Origin: Chloroflexota bacterium
GTDB lineage: Bacteria; Chloroflexota; Dormibacteria; Aeolococcales; Aeolococcaceae
DNA: 39,525 bases
Direction of reading: 5' to 3'
NCBI GenBank assembly: GCA_005880985.1
Contig: VBIQ01000026.1
Location: 1-39,525, forward strand
The position numbers and the translations under genes are program-made. Positions 7,211-13,724 of this stretch are shown one piece after another; the first letter of the stretch is position 1, and every line of letters begins with the position of its first letter. The notes under the pieces were generated by a model. That model was not told the origin of the DNA. It did not search any database and saw only the letters and a list, made by a program, of their open reading frames with translations.

Positions 7211-7909
7211 ATGAGCCACGCGGACGCGCACGGCAGGGACGGAGGGGCGCACGTCGGCCACGGCCACGGCCAACATTCCATGGCGGGCGGCCTGATGCAT
7301 GCCCTCTTCTTCGGCGGCCGCAGACGTCGCGGCTACACGCGGCTGGTCATTGCGAGCGGCATCCATCCGGGCGACCGCCTTCTCGACGTCGGCTGCGGCA
7401 CGGGATATCTGACTCGACTCGTCGCAGACGCTGCCGCTCCCGACGGGACTGCTCTTGGGATCGATCCGTCCCTGCAGGCCCTCGAGCGCGCACGGCGCAG
7501 CCGCCGACCGACGAACTGTTCGTTCGCGGTCGGCACGGCCGAGGCGCTCGATGCGACCGAAGGCGCCTTCGACGTCGTGGTCAGCAGCTTGGCCATTCAC
7601 CACATTCCGGAAGGGGCGCGCTCGACGGCGTTCGCGGAGATGTTCCGCGTTCTCCGCCCGGGCGGGCGCCTGCTCGTCGCCGATTTCCGACCGCCGCGGA
7701 GCCGTGTCGTTCGTTGGCTGATCCGGTCTTTCGTAAGCGGGGCGATGCTCACCAATCCGGTCGACCTGCTCGAGCCGCTGGTGCGCGGTGCCGGGTTCGA
7801 AGACGTCAGCCACGGTCATGTCCGCCCGTGGTTTCGCTACGTCCTCGGTGCAAAGCCCCGCGCGGCTGAACCGATCGATCGGCGAGCTCATCGGCCGAGC
7901 GCCGAGTGA
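7211..7909 (+). CDS. Class I SAM-dependent methyltransferase with His-rich N-terminus
   Basis: A Rossmann-type methyltransferase of about 232 residues from ATG 7211. Motif I is LLDVGCGTGYLTRL (residues 57-70), motif II LGIDPSLQALERAR, and the post-I region DVVVSSLAIHHIPEG and FRVLRPGGRLLVADF are typical of UbiE/arsM-like enzymes. The first 24 residues are unusually rich in His (HADAHGRDGGAHVGHGHGQH), suggesting metal binding. It lies 28 nt after the permease gene and is probably the last gene of the TetR-controlled operon. The methyl acceptor is unknown. Confidence 0.8.
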   Translation: MSHADAHGRDGGAHVGHGHGQHSMAGGLMHALFFGGRRRRGYTRLVIASGIHPGDRLLDVGCGTGYLTRLVADAAAPDGTALGIDPSLQALERARRSRRPTNCSFAVGTAEALDATEGAFDVVVSSLAIHHIPEGARSTAFAEMFRVLRPGGRLLVADFRPPRSRVVRWLIRSFVSGAMLTNPVDLLEPLVRGAGFEDVSHGHVRPWFRYVLGAKPRAAEPIDRRAHRPSAE

Positions 7910-8280
7910 CTTCGAATACGGCCGATGGCCCCTCGGTCGTTCGCGTCATACCTGGCGTCAACACACTGCTGAGCGCGGCCGGTTGCGGCCGAGCGATGTC
8001 CTTAGCTCAGTTCTGAGGCGCTCGCTGGCAATCGCTGGTGCGGTGAGAGCTAGGGAGGTAGGATTCGAAACCTACGGTCGGCTGATCCAGAGTTAGACGC
8101 CGAGGGAACCAGCCCTTAACGCGCTGCCGAAGTACGTGGCGTCCACGACGCTGACCGAGCCGCTCGCCGCGTTCGTTATGCTGAGCCGTCTTCGGTACTG
8201 AGCGATTTGCCGACGGTTGCCACCGGTTGCGCCCGCTTGGCTTCATAACTGCTCCATGCGGATGCGCGTCGCGCCTGTGG
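7910..8280. other. 371-nt stretch with a tRNA remnant
   Basis: No protein gene is seen. A 3'-half tRNA-Gln remnant lies at 8050-8092 on the minus strand (listed separately). The stretch separates the ABC operon from the truncated TetR/SDR pair. Confidence 0.6.
8050..8092 (-). tRNA. 3'-half tRNA-Gln (CUG) remnant, possible attachment site
   Basis: Read on the minus strand: anticodon loop CTCTGGA, 3' anticodon stem TCAGC, variable CGACC, T stem GTAGG/CCTAC, acceptor CTCCCTA and discriminator G. The 5' half is missing: the bases before the anticodon loop (TCTAA) no longer pair with TCAGC. The T loop has 8 bases (TTTCGAAT) instead of 7. This is not a working tRNA. Identity that begins at the anticodon loop and runs to the 3' end is the usual pattern of an att site left by tyrosine-integrase elements. 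Confidence 0.55.
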
Positions 8281-8763
8281 TTAGGCCGCTGCGAGCCGCA
8301 GGTTGGCGCGCGCGGCGTCGAGTGCGATTCGCAGCTGCTGCGGCTCGCGCCGTACCTGGGTTAGTAGGAGGCCGCCCTGGATGCTGGCCATGGTTGCAGT
8401 TGCGAGCGCGGCGGGGTCGGCGTCTCTGCGGAGCTTGCCGCGGGTCTTCATGCGGGTGAGGCCGCCGCGGATGTGCGCTTCCCAACGGTCAAGGCCGGCG
8501 GCGATCGCTGCTCGAGCGTCTGGGTCGCTCTCGGCGAGTTGGCCCGCGAGGGAGCCGATTGGGCAGCCGCCGCGCCCTTGCTGCTCGATCTGATGCCGGA
8601 CCATGAAGTCGAACCAGCGGTCGATGCCGGCCCATGAGTCGACGTGGTCGAGGAGCTCGCCCTGCCTGCCGAGAACGGCGTTGGTAGTGACGTCGATGAC
8701 GGCGCGGACGAGGTCGTCGCGGTCTTCGAAGTAGTGGTAGAGCTGGCTGCGGCTGGCGCCAGT
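8281..8763 (-). pseudogene. TetR-family regulator lacking its N-terminus
   Basis: The minus-strand frame is open from about 8763 and reads TGASRSQLYHYFEDRDDLV, the second half of a TetR helix-turn-helix, then a full ligand domain ending RIALDAARANLRLAAA. The first 30 or so residues, including the first HTH helix and start codon, are missing. At the break the sequence switches directly into the body of an SDR gene on the other strand. A shortened product from an internal start (for example 8604) could not bind DNA. Confidence 0.65.
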
Positions 8764-9159
8764 GCGCCGTTCCTATTGACCGCCGCGATCGTGCCGAAGA
8801 TGGTCGGCCGCGGCAGCGGCACGATCATCAACGTCACCACCATGGTCGCCGAGTTCGGCATGGCCGGACTCTCCGCCTACGGCGCCTCCAAGGCAGCGGT
8901 TGCGCTGCTGACCAAGGCGTGGGCGGCGGAGTACGGCCCGAAGGGCGTCCGCGTCAACGCGGTCTCGCCCGGCCCGACGAACACCCCAGGCACCGAAGGG
9001 CAGGGCGAAGGCTTCGCCGCCATCGTGTCGACCATCCCCCTCGGCCGCGCCGCCGCCCCGGAGGAGATCGCCGAGACGATCGTCTTCCTCGCCTCCGACA
9101 AGGCGAGCTACCTGAACGGAGCGGTCGTTCCCGTGGACGGCGGCCGGCTCGCGGTCTGA
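8764..9159 (+). pseudogene. Short-chain dehydrogenase lacking its N-terminal half
   Basis: From about 8764 the frame reads APFLLTAAIVPKMVGRGSGT, then the catalytic segment INVTTMVAEFGMAGLSAYGASKAAV with the Ser/Tyr-x3-Lys site, and the usual end YLNGAVVPVDGGRLAV. The nucleotide-binding half (TGxxxGIG, NNAG) is absent, so the protein cannot be a normal dehydrogenase. The frame continues upstream only through antisense of the TetR gene, making a meaningless chimera of 171 residues if started at 8644. Confidence 0.65.
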
Positions 9160-9173
9160 CCCCAGCGGTTTTC

Positions 9174-9206
9174 GGGGCGGAGCGTCCTGGTGGACGCCGC
9201 CGCCCC
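9174..9206 (+). terminator. GC-rich hairpin after the SDR fragment
   Basis: GGGGCGG and GCGTCC pair with GGACGC and CCGCCCC around a TGGT loop, giving 13 bp with a small internal bulge, 15 nt after the stop codon. No U-tract follows. It is a likely relic of the original SDR transcription end. Confidence 0.45.
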
Positions 9207-9579
9207 GGATCCGCGTTTACGAGTCGCGTCCGCTCTGCTCCATACTCCACCCCTGCGGCGAACCGCCGTGGTACTTGTACGGGAGACCCCAGTGTCCCGC
9301 GGGTGCGCCGCTCCGATCTGGTCAGCGGTCAACTTGCTGCACTCGACCGGGCCAATCCTCAGAGCCTGACGCCGGACGGGCTGGGGCGGACCAAGACTCA
9401 GCCGCGCAGAGCCCTCGGCCGGGTCGCGGACCGGTCCTCAGGCGGGAACTATCTGACCGCTCGGTTGAGGGCAATTCTGAGAGCAAAAGGGGTGTTGGCC
9501 GGTAGAGGGACGTGGACTCTCCAGCCTCCGGTCGAGTTCAGAATGGGGCTCGGTAGAACCGGGTAGAGGTGCCTGGAGC
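9207..9579. other. 373-nt stretch without recognised genes
   Basis: I see no coding signal, repeat or promoter that stands out. It leads into the tRNA-Met remnant. Confidence 0.5.
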
Positions 9580-9634
9580 CCGCTCAGTCGGGCTCATTAT
9601 CCTGTGGTCGCAGGTTCGAATCCTGCCCCGCCCA
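9580..9634 (+). tRNA. Degenerate tRNA-Met (CAU), mostly 3' half, possible attachment site
   Basis: The anticodon loop CTCATTA is followed by TCCTG, variable TGGTC, T arm GCAGG/TTCGAAT/CCTGC, acceptor CCCGCCC and discriminator A at 9634. Before the anticodon only GCTCAGTCGG remains, which looks like the start of the D arm; the rest of the D arm, the 5' anticodon strand and a matching acceptor strand are missing. The gene is not functional. As with the Gln remnant, the preserved part starts at the anticodon, as expected for an integration scar. Confidence 0.55.
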
Positions 9635-9784
9635 GCGATTTTTGTATTCGAATCCGTCGCAGTCGCGACGGTTTCCGCCACTGACCGGCCGGATGGGAGC
9701 AGATCTTGAGAGCAGATCTCGAGGACCGAGACGTGGGGATTGCGTCTTCGGGCCCCGATCTCGGCCCAAGACAGACCGGCGGGG

Positions 9785-10393
9785 CTATTCCGCTTTAGGT
9801 CGGCGAGCACGTGACTTCTCGGCCCGGGACAGAAGCGATGCGCTGGCGTTCTGGTAGGCGATGTCGATGCGGTCCCGGTCACCGGTGGCCAGCAGATCGA
9901 GGAGCAGACCTCGCAACACCGCCAGTCCCTCGGTCGCTCCGGCCCGGGCGTCCTTCTCTGACTGCCCGGAGGCCCGCAGGAGGTCCCTGATGGCGTCGAT
10001 CCAGTCCATCACCGCGCGTTCCAAGAAGTCGGGAAAGCGGTCCGGATCCCACAGCGCCAGTCCGTAGACCTCGAAGAAGAGCCGCATGAACGGCTCCGCC
10101 TCGGGGCTGGACATGAACCCCCACATGACGTCGAGGATCGCCTCGGGCGGCGAATCAGGCGACGCCGACAGGAACTCGCCGAGCAGGGCGAGCTGGCGCT
10201 GTCTGGCCTCGGCCAGCGTGTCGGCGATCAGCCGGTCCTTGGAGCCGAAGTGGTGCACCAGCATGCGGGCGCTGGTGCCGAGCTCCTCGGCCAGCGGCCT
10301 GAGGGAGAGCTCGCCGAGGCCATGCTCCAGCACGTAGTCGGTGGCGCCCGCCAGGAGCTCCGCCCGCCGCGCCGTGTCTTGAGGTCGCCCCAC
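9785..10393 (-). CDS. TetR-family transcriptional regulator
   Basis: A 202-residue regulator starting MGRPQDTARRAELLAGATDYVLEHG. The HTH is LSLRPLAEELGTSARMLVHHFGSKDRLIADTL, and a helical ligand domain of TetR_C type follows. It is divergent from a small secreted protein gene at 10487. The intergenic region contains two palindromes, which makes autoregulation plus control of the secreted protein likely. Confidence 0.85.
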   Translation of the reverse strand: MGRPQDTARRAELLAGATDYVLEHGLGELSLRPLAEELGTSARMLVHHFGSKDRLIADTLAEARQRQLALLGEFLSASPDSPPEAILDVMWGFMSSPEAEPFMRLFFEVYGLALWDPDRFPDFLERAVMDWIDAIRDLLRASGQSEKDARAGATEGLAVLRGLLLDLLATGDRDRIDIAYQNASASLLSRAEKSRARRPKAE

Positions 10394-10417
10394 TGCCCCC
10401 TCCTTGACAGAGTTGGC

Positions 10418-10455
10418 GTAATCGTATTACATTAACCGCTGTAACGCTCGTTACA
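10418..10455. promoter_or_regulatory. Two palindromes between divergent TetR and secreted-protein genes
   Basis: GTAATCGTATTAC (10418-10430, 5-bp arms) and TGTAACGCTCGTTACA (10440-10455, perfect 7-bp arms) lie between the two start codons. They share the half-site core GTAA/TTAC. Their position and symmetry fit binding sites of the adjacent TetR protein. Confidence 0.55.
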
Positions 10456-10486
10456 TCAATATTGGTGGGTGGTGGAGGTGCCGGTC

Positions 10487-11038
10487 ATGTCGATCCTGTC
10501 GCGAGCTGTCGCCGTCATGGTCTTGGGGCTGGTCGGCGCTGGTGTGCCAGCAGCCCAGGCGGGAACAAGCGGGCCCAGTGCCAACGCCTGCACCTTGAGT
10601 GCGCACGTCACGTTGTCACCCGGCATCTCCATGACGCCGACCGTCGGGACCATCGCCACCCACGCCCCTGGGACAATGACATGCACGGGGGTCGTGAACG
10701 GAGCCACCGTGACCGGTCCCGGTCCTGTCGTCATCAAGGGCACCTACGGCACGGGCGCCACGCTCGCTCTCCAAGGCGGCGACACCTGCGTGCAGGGCTC
10801 GGGCAGCGCGATCGTAACGGCCTCGATCCCGACCACCGCCGGCACCCAGAAGATCACGTTGTACGTGGAGACCCTGGCGCTCGGCAACGCCGGCGCGGCG
10901 GCGGGGATCTCTCCAGACGGCACGCGCAACGGGGCGCTGTTCCAGTTCAGCCCTGACCGGGGCGAGGACTGTACGACCGTGCCGGTGACCGGCATCGCCG
11001 TGAGCTCCCAGGCCCTGAACATCAGGTCCGCCGGCTAA
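10487..11038 (+). CDS. Secreted protein of unknown function
   Basis: A 183-residue protein from ATG 10487, preceded by GGAGG 8 nt upstream. A Sec signal peptide is clear (SRAVAVMVLGLVGAGVPAAQA, cleavage after AQA). The mature part is Thr/Gly/Val-rich and probably all beta, with Cys residues in NACTLSA, MTCTGV, DTCVQG and EDCTTV that could make two disulfides. I do not recognise a family. The divergent TetR gene and operators suggest regulated export of an extracellular protein. Confidence 0.65.
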   Translation: MSILSRAVAVMVLGLVGAGVPAAQAGTSGPSANACTLSAHVTLSPGISMTPTVGTIATHAPGTMTCTGVVNGATVTGPGPVVIKGTYGTGATLALQGGDTCVQGSGSAIVTASIPTTAGTQKITLYVETLALGNAGAAAGISPDGTRNGALFQFSPDRGEDCTTVPVTGIAVSSQALNIRSAG

Positions 11039-11459
11039 CGATGTGCCAGCGGAGGTCGTTTCACAAGAACCAGCTCTCCATACTCAATCCCAACGGAACC
11101 GAAGAGCTTTGGTTCCCGAACCCGGAGCAGAACGCCCAGCGCGACATCCCGTGAACGGCCCCTTCGCCATCGTCTTCGACGGGCGCGGGTCCGTGCTCGT
11201 GACAACACCGGCGACCCGACCTTGGGGAACGGACCTGGCGGCAGCGATCCACCGGGCGGACCACCCACGTCCAAGACGTGGGTGGTCTTCGACGTGTTCG
11301 TGGACGACACCGCCAGCCCGCTGGTACGACCGAGCATCCCCTGAGCCGGTGCCTACTCGCACGGTCATCACGCGGGTGCCGCGGACGGCGAAGGTGCCAC
11401 CGGGGAGAGGTAGCTGACCCCACTGGTTCAGAGCCTACCGGATGCACGGGCTTTCCACA
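11039..11459. other. 421-nt stretch, convergent intergenic with possible gene fragments
   Basis: Lies between convergent units. Two short stretches look protein-like: a 37-codon frame at 11041-11154 (NPNGTEELWFPNPEQNAQ) and, in another frame, WVVFDVFVDDTASP ending near 11344. I cannot assign either; they may be remnants of a neighbouring gene. A strong hairpin lies at 11261-11285. Confidence 0.4.
11261..11285. terminator. 11-bp perfect hairpin between convergent units
   Basis: CCACCCACGTC and GACGTGGGTGG pair perfectly around a CAA loop. It sits between a rightward unit ending at 11038 and the leftward 15-kb catabolic cluster ending at 11460, so a bidirectional transcription end is plausible. 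There is no T-run. Confidence 0.4.
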
Positions 11460-13724
11460 TCAGCAGGTCCCGAAGCGCACCCCGTCCGAGAGATATGGCA
11501 GCCCGGGAGCGAGTACTGCTCGACCATCTCTCGCCGACACTTCCAGAAACAGGTCTCGCGCCACAAACTGCTCGTGTCTGATGAGATCGAGGGGGTCGTA
11601 CACCACTGCAAGCGGCACGCGGAGTGAGCGGGCAGCCGCATCGGCCTCGCCTCGCGTGCGTGCGGCAAACCATGGCGCCAGCTCAACGTACAGAGCGTCG
11701 GAGTTCTCCTGGCGATGCGCGAAGGTCTTCATGCGCGTGTCGTTCAGCAGATCGACGCGGTCGACCATGGCGCAGAGAGCCTCCCACATGTCCTCGGTTC
11801 TAGGAAAGATCCCTACCCAACCATCACGGCACGGGAAGGTCAGTGTTGGCCAAGGTCGCCGGCTTCGGGGAGGAGGATCCCCCCCGAAGGAGAGGACAAC
11901 CGTGTCATATGCGCTCATGAGCAGCGTTGACTCGAGCAGGGAGACGTCCGCATTGCGGCTGCGTGGTCTGGGACGGTCGTGTGCAGAGCGGAGCTCATCG
12001 ATCAGGAGGCTGACGGCGGAGAAGGATGCCAGTGTGCCGCAGACGGCCGATGGATAGCCGCGACCCGGTTCCAACGGCTCGCGGCCAGGCTCGCCAACCC
12101 GCCAGCTCAACGAGCTGAGCGCGCAGCATGTCAGGTCATCGAGGCGCCAGCCCTGAACCCGTGTCCGTACGGTGACGAGGACGGGTGCATCGATCGGTGG
12201 ATGCAGGCCGTCCTCAAGGAGGTCGGCATCGGCCAGGATGACGTGCGCACGATCGGGGACACCTATCCGCATCCCAGTACAGTGGACGGTGAGAGCTCCC
12301 TGGGTACGGTCTGCGTCCTTCTCGATCGTGAGATCGTCGCGCCATACCTGCGCGCCGAGCGAGGCGAGCTGCCACGCGGCGATGGAGGCCGCCTCGCTGC
12401 GCGCGTGAAGCAGGACCCGGACACCAACCAGCGGCCTGTCGCCTGGAGAGATCTCCTCCAGCCACGGCGCATCCAGCGGCCCGTCCGGTAGCGGCTCGTG
12501 GTGCGGAACGACCCAGTCGCCCAGGACCTCATCGGTGTGCTCGCCGATCCTGGGGGCCGGAAGCCGAACCGGAAGCCGGTGCCCGTCGACTCGCGGAATC
12601 GGCGCGCAGTATTCCCGCAAGCCGTTGGGGATGCGATCCACCAGTACGAAGGCGCCAGCGTCTCGAAGCCGGGGCTCGCGGACCGCTTCACGCACGGATC
12701 GCAGAGGTGCGGCGGTGGCACCGGCACGCTGGAGCATGTCCGCGGCTTCGTCGGCGGTGCGTTCCACCGTCCAACCTTGCACGAGCTCGTCGAGGGCAGA
12801 CTCGTTCTTCTTGCGCAGGCTGGCCGTTCTGAAGCGTTGGTCCACCGTCCACTCTGGATGACCGCATGCCTTCGCCAGGCACGCAAACGACGCATCGTCA
12901 CGCACAGCAATCGCAACCCAGCGGTCATCGCCGGCGCACCGGTAGCAGCGATGGGGTGCGTGCCATGGATCGGCATTGCCGTCCCTTACGAACGGGGGTT
13001 GACCCAGTTGCCGGTCGACTATATAGGCCCCGGTGACCGCGGCTCCCACCTCCATCTGCGCGACATCGAGGTCGGCCGCATGCCCAGAGCGCATGCGACC
13101 GAACAGCGCGGCGGCAACAGCTAGCGCGCCATAGCAACCGGCGATGCCGTCGAAGGCGCTGGCGAGACCGACCGGACCGGTGTCCTCATAACCGGAGAGG
13201 GCCAGGGCACCACTCATTTGCTCGACGATGGGCCCATACGTGACGACGTCGCGCAAGGGGCCGGTCCGGCCGAACCCCGGCATCGAGCAGGTCACGAGGC
13301 GTCGATTCGCCGTGCGCAGGGCAGGATATCCGAGCTCCAGCCGCTCCAGCACTCCCACCGAGAAGTTGTCGATGACAGCATCGGCGGCCAGTGCCAGCGT
13401 GCGGCACGCCTCGTTCCCCTGAGCGGTGCGCAGATCGAGGGCGACACCGCGCTTGTTGCGGTTCAGCCCGCAATAGAGCGGTGACCATTCGAGGATTTCG
13501 TCGCCAAGATACTGTCCAGGGTCTGCGGCGCCGAACATGGTGCGCAGGGGGTCGGGCCGGGTCGGCCCCTCGACCTTGGCCACGTCGGCGCCGAGATCGC
13601 CGAGCAGGGTCGCGGCCTGGGGCCCGGCCCACACCGTGCCAAGATCGAGGACACGCACCCCGCGCAGAGGCAGACGCTCCGCTTCGCGGGCCTGTCGGCG
13701 ACGCGGCCGCCGACCCGCTGTCAC
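11460..13724 (-). CDS. Double-length CaiB/BaiF (family III) CoA transferase
   Basis: A 754-residue protein made of two CaiB/BaiF units. The N-half is well conserved: LRGVRVLDLGTVWAGPQAATLLGDLGADVAKVE, NRNKRGVALDLRT, and the CoA-transferase region LDVAQMEVGAAV. The C-half starts near VGVRVLLHARSEAASIAAWQLASLGAQVW and is clearly degenerate (no KVE, reduced NRNK region) but keeps ADVSLLESTLL and a fold-like ending. Start: GTG 13724 in a GTGA overlap with the upstream gene. Reading frame is open further upstream, but only as antisense-like low-similarity sequence. Family members move CoA between acids without ATP. It is the last gene of the cluster. Confidence 0.85.
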   Translation of the reverse strand: MTAGRRPRRRQAREAERLPLRGVRVLDLGTVWAGPQAATLLGDLGADVAKVEGPTRPDPLRTMFGAADPGQYLGDEILEWSPLYCGLNRNKRGVALDLRTAQGNEACRTLALAADAVIDNFSVGVLERLELGYPALRTANRRLVTCSMPGFGRTGPLRDVVTYGPIVEQMSGALALSGYEDTGPVGLASAFDGIAGCYGALAVAAALFGRMRSGHAADLDVAQMEVGAAVTGAYIVDRQLGQPPFVRDGNADPWHAPHRCYRCAGDDRWVAIAVRDDASFACLAKACGHPEWTVDQRFRTASLRKKNESALDELVQGWTVERTADEAADMLQRAGATAAPLRSVREAVREPRLRDAGAFVLVDRIPNGLREYCAPIPRVDGHRLPVRLPAPRIGEHTDEVLGDWVVPHHEPLPDGPLDAPWLEEISPGDRPLVGVRVLLHARSEAASIAAWQLASLGAQVWRDDLTIEKDADRTQGALTVHCTGMRIGVPDRAHVILADADLLEDGLHPPIDAPVLVTVRTRVQGWRLDDLTCCALSSLSWRVGEPGREPLEPGRGYPSAVCGTLASFSAVSLLIDELRSAHDRPRPRSRNADVSLLESTLLMSAYDTVVLSFGGDPPPRSRRPWPTLTFPCRDGWVGIFPRTEDMWEALCAMVDRVDLLNDTRMKTFAHRQENSDALYVELAPWFAARTRGEADAAARSLRVPLAVVYDPLDLIRHEQFVARDLFLEVSARDGRAVLAPGLPYLSDGVRFGTC

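Noticed and set aside
9584..9769. Minus-strand reading frame with AGQDSNLRPQDNEP
   Set aside because: This is a familiar false protein produced by reading the T arm of a tRNA in reverse; it overlaps the tRNA-Met remnant.
11152..11154. TGA ending the short frame at 11041 as a recoded codon
   Set aside because: The frame after the TGA has no protein-like continuation and hits another stop soon.
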